DNA of 64,000 nucleotides, taken from the NCBI RefSeq assembly GCF_003751225.1, contig NZ_RJKE01000001.1, forward strand, positions 1,674,001-1,738,000, read 5' to 3'. Every line of letters begins with the position of its first letter. Position 1 is the stretch's first letter. Shown here piece after piece: positions 24,932 through 37,757 of the stretch. Under the pieces are notes generated by a model. That model ran no database searches and was not told where the DNA came from. It worked only from the letters and a program-made list of their open reading frames with translations. Origin of the DNA: Actinocorallia herbida. Lineage in GTDB: Bacteria > Actinomycetota > Actinomycetes > Streptosporangiales > Streptosporangiaceae. The translations under genes and the position numbers were made by a program.

Positions 24932-25043
24932 CTGAGACTCCTCGCGTCCCTCCCCGGCCGGTGGACACGCCGCACCGGTGGGCGGACTCCCCCGTGGACC
25001 CGCCCTGGCCGGGTGGCGCAGGCCGCGCGCGGCGGCCGGGCCG

Positions 25044-27881
<2,838 letters not shown>

Positions 27882-27992
27882 GGTGTGTTTCCCCAGATCA
27901 TCGGTGGTGCGGGCGCCGAACGAAGTGGCCCGATTCAGGCTAACCACGGGGAGTGACATTTTCGTCCCCGCGGGCGGTGCGCCACCCGTCAC

Positions 27993-28007
27993 CGTACACG
28001 TGTTCGA
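27993..28007. promoter_or_regulatory. LexA/SOS box-like palindrome upstream of uvrA
   Basis: On the minus strand the site reads TCGAAC-ACGT-GTACG, one mismatch from the actinobacterial LexA core CGAAC-N4-GTTCG. It lies in the region shared by uvrA (minus) and the antiporter gene (plus). uvrA is LexA-controlled in many bacteria. Function here is inferred. Confidence 0.6.
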
Positions 28008-28076
28008 ACCGCGGTCGCCACCGAACCGCGCATGTTCGTGTCCCCGCAAGGTCGCTTCCGGCGGCACAATGGCGCG

Positions 28077-29663
28077 GTGGACGACGGAGTGGCGATGCTC
28101 GCGGTGATCGTGATCTTCATGCTGGCGACGGTCGTGGCCGTCGGCATCGGGGACCGGATACGGCGGCCTTATCCCGTCCTCGTGAGCGTCATCGGGCTGG
28201 CCGTCGCCTTCACCCCCCTGCCCACCCTCCAGATCCCGCCCGACCTGATCCTCCCGCTCTTCCTCCCGCCGCTGATCTACGCCACCGCGCAGCGCACGTC
28301 CTGGCGGCTGCTGATCTCCCGGCGCCGCACGATCTTCTGGCTCGCCGGGGTGCTCGTCCTGCTCACCGTGGCGGCGTCGGCGGCCACGACGTACTGGGCG
28401 ATCGGCGGCGTCAGCATCGCCGCCGCGGTCGCGCTCGGCGCGGCGGTCGCGCCGCCCGACCCGGTCGCGGCCGAGGCCGTCGCCGGGCCGCTGGACCTTC
28501 CGCGCCGGGTGATCACCGTGCTCCAGACCGAGGGCCTGTGCAACGACGCCACGGCCTTCGTGGTGTTCGGCGTGGCGATCTCGGCGGTGGAGACCGGCCA
28601 GTACTCGCTGCCTTCCGCGGTCCTGTTGTTCGCCTGGGAGGTCATCGCGGCCATCGGCATCGGGTTCGGCCTCGGCTGGATCGCGACCTGGCTGCAGAAC
28701 CGCCTGGACAACGTGACGGCCCGCAGCGCCCTCACCCTGGTCTTCCCCTTCGCCACCTACCTGACGGCCGACGCCTTCCACGCCTCGGGCGTGCTCGCCG
28801 TCGTCGCCGTCAGCCTCTACATCGGGCAGACCGGCGCCGACGAGGCGGGCGTCAACGACAGGCTCACCACGAACGCCTTCTGGGACACCCTGGAGATGCT
28901 GATCACCGGCCTCGCCTTCGGCCTCATCGGGCTGGAACTGCGCGAGGTGTGGCCCGGCGCGGACAGGCTCCCGGCCTACGCGCTGCACGCGGCGATCATC
29001 TGCGCGGTCGTCATCGCGCTGCGCTTCGCCTGGATGATGTCCGTCGGCGCCTTCATGCGCAGGTTCGGCACCTACGGGTACCGCGAGGGCTATCAGGACG
29101 ACGTGGCCAGGGACTGGCGCGACGACTTCATCCTCGCCTTCTGCGGGTTCCGGGGACTGGCCACGCTGGCCCTGGCCCTCGCCCTCCCCGCGACGACCCC
29201 CCACCGCGCCGAACTCCTCTTCGTCGCCTTCATGGTGATCCTGGTGACGCTCGTCGTGCCCGGCCTGGTGATGCCCTGGATCGTCAAGGCCCTCGGCGTG
29301 CGCAAGGAGGCGGAGGTGGAGGAGGAGGCGATCCAGGACCTCGCCTACCGCGCCTCCCGGGCCGCCCTCCGACGCCTCCGCCAGCTCGACTCGGACGAGG
29401 ACTTGCCTACCGAGGTCGTCCAGCGGCTCCGCTACACCCAGCGCCAACTCGTCGCCGAACTGTGCGACGTCGTCCCCGAAGACCTCCAGGAGGGCTTCGA
29501 GCAGCGCAGGATGCACCGCGAGATCCGCAACCGCGTGGAGGCCCAGATGCTCGAGGCCTCCCGCGCCGAGGTGCTCCTCGCCCGCACCGAACCCGGCGTG
29601 GACCCCGAGGCCGCCGATCAGGTGCTGCGCCGGCTCGACCTGAAGAGCGCCCACCTCCTGTAG
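28077..29663 (+). CDS. CPA1 family Na+/H+ antiporter
   Basis: The protein has 528 residues from GTG 28077, chosen because CACAAT lies six bases upstream as the -10 of a leaderless mRNA. Upstream ATG 28032 is in frame but lies inside that promoter. About 12 membrane segments cover residues 1-420. The core motif [15 protein letters not shown] and the following [15 protein letters not shown] contain the acidic ion-binding residues. A cytoplasmic C-terminal domain of about 110 residues, rich in Arg/Glu/Leu, follows. The likely role is pH and sodium homeostasis. Confidence 0.9.
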   Translation: MDDGVAMLAVIVIFMLATVVAVGIGDRIRRPYPVLVSVIGLAVAFTPLPTLQIPPDLILPLFLPPLIYATAQRTSWRLLISRRRTIFWLAGVLVLLTVAASAATTYWAIGGVSIAAAVALGAAVAPPDPVAAEAVAGPLDLPRRVITVLQTEGLCNDATAFVVFGVAISAVETGQYSLPSAVLLFAWEVIAAIGIGFGLGWIATWLQNRLDNVTARSALTLVFPFATYLTADAFHASGVLAVVAVSLYIGQTGADEAGVNDRLTTNAFWDTLEMLITGLAFGLIGLELREVWPGADRLPAYALHAAIICAVVIALRFAWMMSVGAFMRRFGTYGYREGYQDDVARDWRDDFILAFCGFRGLATLALALALPATTPHRAELLFVAFMVILVTLVVPGLVMPWIVKALGVRKEAEVEEEAIQDLAYRASRAALRRLRQLDSDEDLPTEVVQRLRYTQRQLVAELCDVVPEDLQEGFEQRRMHREIRNRVEAQMLEASRAEVLLARTEPGVDPEAADQVLRRLDLKSAHLL

Positions 29664-29686
29664 GCCGGGTGTCCTTCGTCCCGGCC
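29663..29686. terminator. hairpin between convergent genes
   Basis: GGCCGGG (29663-29669) pairs with CCCGGCC (29680-29686) over a 10-base loop, placed between the antiporter stop and the end of the minus-strand tetR gene. Confidence 0.55.
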
Positions 29687-29700
29687 GGTCCCCGGGTGTC

Positions 29701-30267
29701 TCAGACGGACGCGATGGATTCCAGGTGGGCGCGGAGTCTTTCGCGGACGGTGTCGGTGGACAGCTGGTCGGGATAGAGGAGGAGGTGGAGCGTGAAGCCG
29801 TCGATGAGGGCGTGGAGGCGGTCCACTTCGGCGGAGGGCGCGCCGATGTAGGGGAGGAGCTGGGCGAGGAAGCCGCGGAGGTCCCGCTGGACGCGGTGGG
29901 TGAGGGCGTCCAGGGCGGGGTCGAGGCGGGCGCGGATGACGAAGCCGAACCAGACCTCGGCCTCGATGCGGCGGGCCTCGTCGAGGGGGATCATCTGCTC
30001 GCAGTAGGCCTGCACGATCTCGACCGGGGTGCCCGGGACGTCGAGGGTGGCGATGCGCGCCGCGAACCTGTCGCCGACCAGGGCGAGCGCGGAGGCGACG
30101 AGGTCGGACTGGTCGGGGAAGTAGTGCCGCAGCGCCCCGGGGGAGCACCCCGCCTCGGCGGCGACGTTCCGGACGGAGACGGCGTCCACGCCGTCGCGCG
30201 AGACGACGCGCCAGAGCGCTTCGGTGAGCTGCCTGCGGCGGGCGACGTGGTCGACGATTTTCGGCAC
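29701..30267 (-). CDS. TetR family transcriptional regulator
   Basis: The protein has 188 residues with a GTG start directly after an AAGGG stretch. The helix-turn-helix reads [20 protein letters not shown] then [20 protein letters not shown], close to the AcrR/BetI-like subgroup. The C-terminal half ([20 protein letters not shown] and [11 protein letters not shown]) is typical of that group. It is divergent from a small membrane-protein gene. The short intergenic region holds an imperfect palindrome, so it probably represses itself and that gene. Confidence 0.88.
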   Translation of the reverse strand: MPKIVDHVARRRQLTEALWRVVSRDGVDAVSVRNVAAEAGCSPGALRHYFPDQSDLVASALALVGDRFAARIATLDVPGTPVEIVQAYCEQMIPLDEARRIEAEVWFGFVIRARLDPALDALTHRVQRDLRGFLAQLLPYIGAPSAEVDRLHALIDGFTLHLLLYPDQLSTDTVRERLRAHLESIASV

Positions 30268-30275
30268 CCCTTTTT

Positions 30276-30295
30276 TATAACACAGTCGTGTTGTA
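30276..30295. promoter_or_regulatory. palindrome between divergent tetR and membrane-protein genes
   Basis: The core AACAC-AGTC-GTGTT (30279-30292) has perfect arms and extends with one mismatch to TATAACAC and GTGTTGTA. It overlaps TTATAA, the probable -10 of tetR, and abuts the region upstream of the plus-strand gene. It is a likely TetR operator. Confidence 0.65.
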
Positions 30296-30337
30296 TCGTG
30301 GGGATCTCACACACCCGTATGAAAAAAGCGAGGGATC

Positions 30338-30907
30338 ATGCTGGTCGCCCTGGTCATCGGCGCCGAGATCGCCTTCTGGGTCCTGCTCGGGCTCGGCCTG
30401 CTCGTCCGCTACGGCCTGCGCAGGCGCCGGCTGGGCGGCGCCCTGCTCCTCGGCACCCCGCTCGTCGACCTCGCCCTGCTCACGATCACCGCGCTCGACC
30501 TCGAGCGGGGCGGGCAGGCCACCGGCGCGCACGGCCTCGCCGCGATCTACCTCGGCGTGTCGGTCGGCTTCGGCCACCAGATCATCGGCCGGATGGACGC
30601 CTGGGCCGCCCACCGCTGGGACGGCGCCCCCGCCCCGGCGCGCAAGCCCAAGCACGGAAGGCCGCACGCCGCCTACGAGCGCCGCCAGTTCGCCCGACAC
30701 GTGCTGGCGTGGGCCGTCGGCAGCGGCCTGCTCATGGCCGCCGTCCGGTACGTCGGCGACGCCGACCGCACCGGCCCGCTCCTGCACCTCGCCACGGTCT
30801 GGACGGTCGTCCTGGTGATCGACGCCTTCGTCTCGCTCAGCTACACCTTCTCGCCGAGGCCCGAGCCCGAGGGCGCGCCGGGCAGGACGCCGCAGGAGAC
30901 GGCCTGA
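30338..30907 (+). CDS. integral membrane protein of unknown function
   Basis: The protein has 189 residues, with GAGGG just upstream of the ATG. It has about five hydrophobic segments: residues 1-22, 32-50, 65-82, 120-138 and 145-165. A basic cytoplasmic loop (RKPKHGRPHAAYERRQ) and a Pro/Glu-rich tail are visible. It is divergent from a TetR regulator and probably its target. Small membrane proteins in this arrangement are sometimes exporters or stress proteins, but nothing in the sequence settles that. Confidence 0.75.
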   Translation: MLVALVIGAEIAFWVLLGLGLLVRYGLRRRRLGGALLLGTPLVDLALLTITALDLERGGQATGAHGLAAIYLGVSVGFGHQIIGRMDAWAAHRWDGAPAPARKPKHGRPHAAYERRQFARHVLAWAVGSGLLMAAVRYVGDADRTGPLLHLATVWTVVLVIDAFVSLSYTFSPRPEPEGAPGRTPQETA

Positions 30908-30962
30908 CCTGCGACGCCCGCCCTACGCCGGGGTAGGGCGCGACCATCCCGGAACGTCACCC

Positions 30963-31379
30963 ATGATGGTCCCCATGTCCGAGAAACTCAGCCGCCGGGC
31001 AGCGCTCGGCACCTTCGGTGCGGCAGGACTGGCGGGCATCACCGCCTGCGGAGCGGAGTCCGCCGGCCGCGACACGCCCCCGAACCTCGTCGGCAAGGAA
31101 CTGGCGAAGGCCGCCGACGTCCCCGTGGGCGGTGGCAAGATCGTCGGCGAGTACAAGGTCTTCGTCGTCCAGCCCACCGAGGGCGTCTTCAAGGCGTTCA
31201 GCTCGGTGTGCACCCACCAGGGCTGCGGGGTGGGCGCGCCGCGCGACGGCAAGGTCTCCTGCCCGTGCCACGGCAGCGAGTTCGACGCCTTCACCGGAGC
31301 CGTCACCCACCCCCCGGCCAAGGCCGCCCTCCGCGAGTACGCCGTAGAGGTCAAGAACGGCGGCATCGTCGCCGTCTGA
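30963..31379 (+). CDS. Rieske [2Fe-2S] protein, Tat-exported lipoprotein
   Basis: The protein has up to 138 residues; ATG codons at 30963, 30966 and 30975 are all possible starts. The N terminus SEKLSRRAALGTFGAAG is a twin-arginine signal followed by a lipobox-like GITAC. The cluster-binding motifs are CTHQGC and CPCHGSEF, giving the Cys/His-Cys/His pairs of a Rieske centre, and the domain closes with the usual Val-rich strands. It is a small stand-alone periplasmic-side electron carrier with no cytochrome b or oxygenase partner beside it. Its partner is unknown. Confidence 0.9.
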   Translation: MMVPMSEKLSRRAALGTFGAAGLAGITACGAESAGRDTPPNLVGKELAKAADVPVGGGKIVGEYKVFVVQPTEGVFKAFSSVCTHQGCGVGAPRDGKVSCPCHGSEFDAFTGAVTHPPAKAALREYAVEVKNGGIVAV

Positions 31380-31423
31380 CCGCCCCGCATTTCCGCAGGG
31401 CGCCGCCGGGCGCGGCCCCGCAC

Positions 31424-31501
31424 GTGATCGGGCGCCCCGGGTCCGCCCCGTGGGCCCCGGGGGCCGGAGGCGCGGTCCCGGGATCCCAAGCGCCCGATCA
31501 C
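31424..31501. repeat. long-range inverted repeat upstream of uvrC
   Basis: GTGATCGGGCG (31424-31434) and CGCCCGATCAC (31491-31501) are perfect 11-bp arms around a G+C-rich centre that can itself fold. It fills the gap between the Rieske gene and the uvrC promoter and may be the Rieske terminator. The sequence GTGATCGGGCGCCCCGG recurs exactly at 48780-48796. Confidence 0.55.
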
Positions 31502-31538
31502 CGCGCGACGAAGGAGCGCGGAGGATTAGTCTGGCGGT

Positions 31539-33515
31539 GTGGCAGATCCCGCGTCCTACAGGCCCGCCCCCGGCGCGATTCCGGAATCGCCGGGGGTCTA
31601 CCGGTTCCGTGATGAGCACGGCCGGGTCATCTACGTGGGCAAGGCCAAGAACCTCCGGTCCCGGCTGAGCTCCTACTTCGCCGACCACGCCGGGCTGCAT
31701 CCGCGCACCCAGGGCATGGTCACCACGGCGGCGTCCGTCACCTGGACGGTCGTCGGCACCGAGGTCGAGGCGCTCCAGCTGGAGTACTCCTGGATCAAGG
31801 AGTACGACCCGCGCTTCAACGTCAGGTACCGCGACGACAAGTCCTACCCGTACCTCGCGCTGACCATGAACGAGGACTACCCGCGCGTCATGGTCATGCG
31901 GGGGGCCAAGCGCAAGGGCGTCCGCTACTTCGGCCCCTACTCCCACGCCTGGGCGATCCGCGAGACCGTCGACCTCCTGCTGCGCGTCTTCCCGGTGCGC
32001 ACGTGCAGCGCCGGGGTCTTCAAGAGGCACGGCCAGATCGGCCGCCCCTGCCTGCTGGGCTACATCGGCAAGTGCTCGGCGCCGTGCGTCGGCCGGGTCG
32101 ACGAGGAGGAGCACCGCGCGCTCGCCGAGGACTTCAGCGCCTTCATGGCCGGCGACACCGGCCGGTTCATGAAGCGGCTGGAGCGCGAGATGCTCGCCGC
32201 CGCCGACGCCGAGGAGTACGAGACCGCGGCCCGCCGCCGCGACGACATCCGCGCGCTGGAGCGGGCGCTGGAGAAGCAGGCGGTCGTGCTGTCCGACAGC
32301 ACCGACTGCGACGTGATCGCCTTCGCCCGCGACGAGCTCGAGGCCGCCGTCCAGGTCTTCTACGTGCGCGGCGGCCGGATCCGCGGCCAGCGCGGCTGGG
32401 TCGTCGACCTCGTGGAGGAGCGCACCACCGGCGAGCTGGTCGAGGACTTCCTCATCCAGGCCTATGGCGACGGCGACTCGGTGCCGCGCGAGGTCCTGGT
32501 GCCCGAGGCCCCGCCGGACGAAGAGGCGATGAACGAGCTGCTCAGCGAGGCGCGCGGCGCCCAGGTCCGGGTCCGGGTGCCCAAGCGCGGCGACAAGAAG
32601 GACCTGCTCGGCACCGTCGCGCGCAACGCGCACGAGGCGCTCAAGCAGCACAAGACCCGCCGGGCGGGCGACCTCACCGCGCGCAGCCGCGCCCTCCAGG
32701 AGCTCCAGGACACCCTGGAGCTGGACCAGGCCCCGCTGCGCATCGAGTGCTTCGACGTCTCCAACCTCCAGGGCACCAACGTCGTCGCCTCGATGGTGGT
32801 GTTCGAGGACGGCCTGCCGCGCAAGTCCGAGTACCGCAGGTTCACCATCAAGACCGTGCAGGGCCAGGACGACGTGCGCTCGATCCACGAGGTCATCACA
32901 CGCAGGTTCAAGCGGTACCTCGCCGAGAGCCAGAAGGCCGGGGAGCTGTCGCCGGAGGGCATCGCGGGGGAGGACGCCGAGGGCCTGCTGTCGTCCTACG
33001 GGTTCGGCGGCGACGACGAGGGCGCCCGCCGCCCGCTGGATCCCGAGACGGGCCGCCCCCGCAAGTTCGCCTACCCGCCGAACCTGCTGGTGATCGACGG
33101 CGGCCCGCCCCAGGTGGCCGCCGCCCAGCGCGCGCTCGACGAGCTGGGCATCGACGACATCGCGGTCTGCGGCCTCGCCAAGCGGCTGGAGGAGGTCTGG
33201 CTCCCCTCCGATCCCGACCCGGTGATCCTCCCGCGCACGAGCGAGGGCCTCTACCTGCTCCAGCGGGTCCGCGACGAGGCGCACAGGTTCGCCATCAACT
33301 TCCACCGGGCCAAGCGGTCCAAGGCCATGACGGCGAGCGAGCTGGACGGCGTCCCGGGCCTCGGCCCGGCCCGCCGCACCGCGCTGCTCAAGCACTTCGG
33401 CTCGGTCCAGCGGCTGAAGAAGGCGACGCCCGAGCAGATCGCGGAAGTCCCCGGCATCGGGTTGAGCACGGCACAGTCCATCGCGGCGGCACTCCAGGGG
33501 GGAACCACCACATGA
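31539..33515 (+). CDS. uvrC: excinuclease ABC subunit UvrC
   Basis: The protein has 658 residues and is the dual-incision nuclease of nucleotide excision repair. It has an N-terminal GIY-YIG domain ([20 protein letters not shown]) and a Cys-rich element ([13 protein letters not shown]). The UVR helix pair starts near residue 205, the C-terminal RNase H-like nuclease domain contains [12 protein letters not shown], and two helix-hairpin-helix motifs ([27 protein letters not shown]) end it. The GTG start appears leaderless with TAGTCT upstream. It overlaps rapZ by four bases. The uvrC-rapZ-yvcK-whiA order is the actinobacterial norm. Confidence 0.96.
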   Translation: MADPASYRPAPGAIPESPGVYRFRDEHGRVIYVGKAKNLRSRLSSYFADHAGLHPRTQGMVTTAASVTWTVVGTEVEALQLEYSWIKEYDPRFNVRYRDDKSYPYLALTMNEDYPRVMVMRGAKRKGVRYFGPYSHAWAIRETVDLLLRVFPVRTCSAGVFKRHGQIGRPCLLGYIGKCSAPCVGRVDEEEHRALAEDFSAFMAGDTGRFMKRLEREMLAAADAEEYETAARRRDDIRALERALEKQAVVLSDSTDCDVIAFARDELEAAVQVFYVRGGRIRGQRGWVVDLVEERTTGELVEDFLIQAYGDGDSVPREVLVPEAPPDEEAMNELLSEARGAQVRVRVPKRGDKKDLLGTVARNAHEALKQHKTRRAGDLTARSRALQELQDTLELDQAPLRIECFDVSNLQGTNVVASMVVFEDGLPRKSEYRRFTIKTVQGQDDVRSIHEVITRRFKRYLAESQKAGELSPEGIAGEDAEGLLSSYGFGGDDEGARRPLDPETGRPRKFAYPPNLLVIDGGPPQVAAAQRALDELGIDDIAVCGLAKRLEEVWLPSDPDPVILPRTSEGLYLLQRVRDEAHRFAINFHRAKRSKAMTASELDGVPGLGPARRTALLKHFGSVQRLKKATPEQIAEVPGIGLSTAQSIAAALQGGTTT

Positions 33516-34384
33516 CACAGCACGTCCCCGACATCGTGATCGTGACCGGCATGTCGGGCGCCGGGCGCAGCACCGCGGCCAAGGCGCTGGAGGACCTCGA
33601 CTGGTTCGTGGTCGACAACCTCCCGCCCGGTCTGCTGGCGACCATGGCCGACCTCGGCGGACGCGTCCAGGACGCCGTCCCGCGCATCGCCGTCGTGGTC
33701 GACGTGCGCAGCCGCGCGTTCACCTCCGACCTGCACTCGGCCATCGGGGAGCTGGAGGCGCGCGGCACCCATCCGCGCGTGGTCTTCCTGGAGGCGAGCG
33801 ACGACGCCCTGGTGCGCAGGTTCGAGAGCGTCCGCCGCCCGCACCCGCTCCAGGCCGACGGCCGGATCCCCGACGGCATCGCCCGCGAGCGCGCCCAGCT
33901 CCTGGAGATCCGCGCCGCGGCCGACCTCGTCATCGACACCACGAACCTGAACGTGCACCAGCTGCGCGCCAAGGTCGTCGACGCGTTCGGCGACACCGGC
34001 GGCGAGTCCAGCCTGCGCGCGACGGTCGTCTCCTTCGGCTACAAGTACGGCCTGCCCGTCGACGCCGACCTCGTGGTCGACTGCCGGTTCCTGCCCAACC
34101 CGCACTGGGTGCCGGAGCTGCGCCCGCAGAACGGGCGGGACGAGGCGGTGCGCGACTACGTCCTCGGCCAGCGCGGCGCCAAGGAGTTCCTCGACTCCTA
34201 CACCGACGTGCTGCGGCTGCTGATCGAGGGGTACGAGCGCGAAGGCAAGCACTACGTCACGCTCGCAGTGGGGTGCACCGGGGGGAAGCACCGCAGCGTG
34301 GCGATGGCCGAGCAGTTCGGCCAAAGACTCAGAGACGAGGGAGTGGACGTCCAGGTGGCCCACCGAGACCTCGGCAGGGAGTAA
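33512..34384 (+). CDS. rapZ: RapZ family P-loop nucleotide-binding protein
   Basis: The protein has 290 residues. The P-loop reads GMSGAGRST, with Arg in the usual Lys position as in other actinobacterial members. [11 protein letters not shown] and the C-terminal [15 protein letters not shown] are family signatures. In E. coli RapZ is an RNA adaptor controlling glucosamine-6-phosphate synthase, while the actinobacterial role is not settled. It overlaps uvrC and is immediately followed by yvcK. Confidence 0.93.
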   Translation: MTQHVPDIVIVTGMSGAGRSTAAKALEDLDWFVVDNLPPGLLATMADLGGRVQDAVPRIAVVVDVRSRAFTSDLHSAIGELEARGTHPRVVFLEASDDALVRRFESVRRPHPLQADGRIPDGIARERAQLLEIRAAADLVIDTTNLNVHQLRAKVVDAFGDTGGESSLRATVVSFGYKYGLPVDADLVVDCRFLPNPHWVPELRPQNGRDEAVRDYVLGQRGAKEFLDSYTDVLRLLIEGYEREGKHYVTLAVGCTGGKHRSVAMAEQFGQRLRDEGVDVQVAHRDLGRE

Positions 34385-35332
34385 GTGAAGAACCCCGGTG
34401 TGGTCGCCCTCGGGGGCGGCCACGGTCTTTACGCGTCGCTGTCCGCCCTGCGCAGGGTCACCGACAGGCTGACCGCCGTCGTCACCGTCGCCGACGACGG
34501 CGGCTCCTCCGGCAGGCTCCGCCGCGAGCTCGGCGTCCTCCCGCCCGGCGACCTCCGGATGGCGCTCGCCGCGCTCTGCGGCGACGACCAGTGGGGCCGC
34601 ACCTGGAGCGAGGTGGTCCAGCACAGGTTCCGCAGCCAGGGCGACCTGCACGAGCACGCGGTCGGCAACCTCCTCATCGTGGCGCTGTGGGAACTGCTCG
34701 GTGACACCGTCGAGGGGCTGGACTGGGTCGGGCGGCTGCTCGGCGCGCAGGGCAGGGTGCTGCCCATGTCCACGGTCCCGCTCGACATCGTCGCCGACGT
34801 GCTGGGCGTCGACCCCGACCGGCCGCTGGAGATCACCCGGGTGCGCGGCCAGGTCGAGTGCGCGAGCACCTCGGGCAAGGTGCAGAGCGTCTCCCTCGTG
34901 CCGGAGGGCCCCCCGGCCAGCCCGGAGGCGGTGGAGGCCGTCTACGAGGCCGACTGGGTGGTGTTCGGCCCCGGCTCCTGGTTCACCAGCGTCCTGCCGC
35001 ACCTGAAGGTGCCCGAGCTGCACCGCGCGCTGGTGGAGACCCGCGCCCGCCGCGTCGTCGCGCTCAACCTCGCCCCCCAGCCGGGGGAGACCGACGACTT
35101 CTCCCAGCAGGCCCACCTCGACGTCCTGCACGCGCACGCCCCCGACCTGCGGGTGGACGTGGTCCTCGCCGACGCAGGGGTGGTCGAGGACCACGAGGCG
35201 CTCGGCAAGTCCGCGCAGCGGCTCGGCGGCGAGCTGCTGCTCGCCGACGTGGCCATGCGGGACGGCTCCCCGCGGCACGATCCCGCCCTGCTGGCCCAAG
35301 CTTTCGTACAGATCTTCGCTAGTGGCGCATGA
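34385..35332 (+). CDS. yvcK: YvcK family UDP-GlcNAc-binding gluconeogenesis factor
   Basis: The protein has 315 residues. The GTG start directly abuts the rapZ stop. It has the CofD-like fold with VALGGGHGLYASLSALR at the N terminus, VADDGGSSGRLRRELGVLPP and VFGPGSWFTSVLP. YvcK proteins bind UDP-sugars and adjust carbon flow to cell-wall precursors; in mycobacteria the homologue is CuvA. Placed between rapZ and whiA, it belongs to a conserved cluster that links sugar metabolism, envelope and differentiation. Confidence 0.93.
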   Translation: MKNPGVVALGGGHGLYASLSALRRVTDRLTAVVTVADDGGSSGRLRRELGVLPPGDLRMALAALCGDDQWGRTWSEVVQHRFRSQGDLHEHAVGNLLIVALWELLGDTVEGLDWVGRLLGAQGRVLPMSTVPLDIVADVLGVDPDRPLEITRVRGQVECASTSGKVQSVSLVPEGPPASPEAVEAVYEADWVVFGPGSWFTSVLPHLKVPELHRALVETRARRVVALNLAPQPGETDDFSQQAHLDVLHAHAPDLRVDVVLADAGVVEDHEALGKSAQRLGGELLLADVAMRDGSPRHDPALLAQAFVQIFASGA

Positions 35333-35418
35333 TCCCGCGGGAATCCGGGAGACTGGTGCGGACATTCCGACGCGCGGGGTCAGCCGTCTTGTGCTGGCGG
35401 GGGGAGAAGAGGTAGCGC

Positions 35419-36399
35419 ATGGCGATGACCGGCGTGGTGAAGGACGAACTGAGCCGGCTGCCCATCATGAAGCCCTGCTGCCGGAAGGCCGAGGTGTCGA
35501 CGATCCTGCGCTTCGCGGGCGGGTTGCATCTGGTGAGCGGCAGGATCGTGATCGAGGCGGAGCTCGACACCGGGGCCGCCGCGCGCCGACTGCGCAAGGA
35601 CATCAACGAGGTCTTCGGGCACACGTCGGACGTGATCGTGCTGGCGCCGAGCGGGCTGCGCAAGGGCAACCGGTACGTGGTGCGGGTGATCCGGGACGGT
35701 GAGTCCCTGGCCCGGCAGACCGGCCTGATCGACAACAACGGCCGTCCGGTGCGCGGCCTGCCGCGGCACGTGGTGGCGGGGGCCGCCTGCGACGCCGAGT
35801 CGGCCTGGCGCGGCGCGTTCCTCGCGCACGGCTCGCTGACGGAGCCGGGCCGCTCGATGTCGATGGAGATCACCTGTCCGGGCCCGGAGGCGGCGCTCGC
35901 GCTCGTCGGCGCGGCCCGGCGGCTGAAGATCAACGCCAAGACCCGCGAGGTGCGCGGGGTGGACCGGGTCGTGGTCCGCGACGGCGACGCGATCTCGGCG
36001 CTGCTGACCCGGCTCGGCGCGCACGACAGCGTGCTGGCCTGGGAGGAACGGCGGATGCGCCGCGAGGTGCGGGCGACCGCCAACCGGCTGGCCAACTTCG
36101 ACGACGCCAACCTGCGCCGGTCGGCGCGGGCCGCGGTGGCGGCCGGGGCAAGGGTCGCCAGGGCGATGGAGATACTCGGCGAAGAGGCTCCGGACCACCT
36201 GATCGCCGCCGGTAGGCTCCGGTTGGAGCACAAGCAGGCTTCCCTGGAGGAGCTGGGCCAGCTCGCCTCGCCGCCGCTGACCAAGGACGCCATCGCGGGA
36301 CGGATCCGGCGGCTGCTGGCGATGGCCGACAAGCGGGCGTCCGATCTCGGACTTCCGGGGACCGAGGCGAATCTCACGCCGGACATGCTGGTCCCCTGA
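35419..36399 (+). CDS. whiA: sporulation/division regulator WhiA
   Basis: The protein has 326 residues. The N-terminal LAGLIDADG-type domain ([20 protein letters not shown] at the start) lacks nuclease activity in this family. A C-terminal DUF199 helix-turn-helix carries [20 protein letters not shown] and [12 protein letters not shown]. WhiA activates sporulation septation genes with WhiB in Streptomyces and is also conserved in non-sporulating Gram-positives. It is the last gene of the uvrC cluster. The ATG follows GAGAAGAGG. Confidence 0.95.
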   Translation: MAMTGVVKDELSRLPIMKPCCRKAEVSTILRFAGGLHLVSGRIVIEAELDTGAAARRLRKDINEVFGHTSDVIVLAPSGLRKGNRYVVRVIRDGESLARQTGLIDNNGRPVRGLPRHVVAGAACDAESAWRGAFLAHGSLTEPGRSMSMEITCPGPEAALALVGAARRLKINAKTREVRGVDRVVVRDGDAISALLTRLGAHDSVLAWEERRMRREVRATANRLANFDDANLRRSARAAVAAGARVARAMEILGEEAPDHLIAAGRLRLEHKQASLEELGQLASPPLTKDAIAGRIRRLLAMADKRASDLGLPGTEANLTPDMLVP

Positions 36400-36452
36400 C
36401 CCGCTCCGCCGGGCCCGGACGGCACCGGGGCACAGGCACGCTGCTCACGCCC

Positions 36453-36492
36453 CTGGTCTAAACCAGACATCTATACCAATTCGGTCTAGACC
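36453..36492. promoter_or_regulatory. two DasR-like palindromes upstream of gap
   Basis: Site 1 is CTGGTCTAAACCAG (36453-36466). Site 2 is GGTCTAGACC (36483-36492), a perfect 10-bp palindrome centred 28 bp away. Both resemble the Streptomyces DasR element TGGTCTAGACCA, bound by a GntR/HutC family repressor that senses aminosugar phosphates. A near-identical palindrome lies upstream of tkt at 59041. The rest of 36400-36664 holds the gap promoter region, which I could not define exactly. Confidence 0.65.
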
Positions 36493-36598
36493 TCCGGGAA
36501 CGCGGTCAGGGTGAAGGCGTCACCCCAGGTCCGGGGAGGTGCGTTCACCCCGCCGTTCAGCCCGTACCAGTACCGATCTTGCGCGACCCGTTCGGTAG

Positions 36599-37669
<1,071 letters not shown>

Positions 37670-37680
37670 GTAGTGCGCAC

Positions 37681-37719
37681 GGAACGGGGCTTTTCACCTG
37701 GGTGAAAGGCCCCGCTTCC
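37681..37719 (+). terminator. large hairpin between gap and pgk
   Basis: GGAA and CGGGGCTTTTCACC pair with GGTGAAAGGCCCCG and TTCC over a two-base TG turn, with one bulged C and one G-U pair. Because pgk follows on the same strand, it may partially terminate or stabilise the gap mRNA so that gap is made in excess. Confidence 0.7.
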
Positions 37720-37757
37720 GTTGCCGTCCGCTTTTCACTCCGGGTGTGAGGGGTTCC

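Noticed and set aside
24932-25043. Search for a small gene or structure between uvrA and the M28 peptidase gene
   Set aside because: I found only the GAGGAG of the peptidase gene and no stable hairpin or reading frame worth reporting.
27882-29654. About 590-codon upstream extension of the uvrA frame
   Set aside because: It runs antisense through the antiporter gene and adds nothing resembling UvrA. GTG 27881 gives the normal N terminus.
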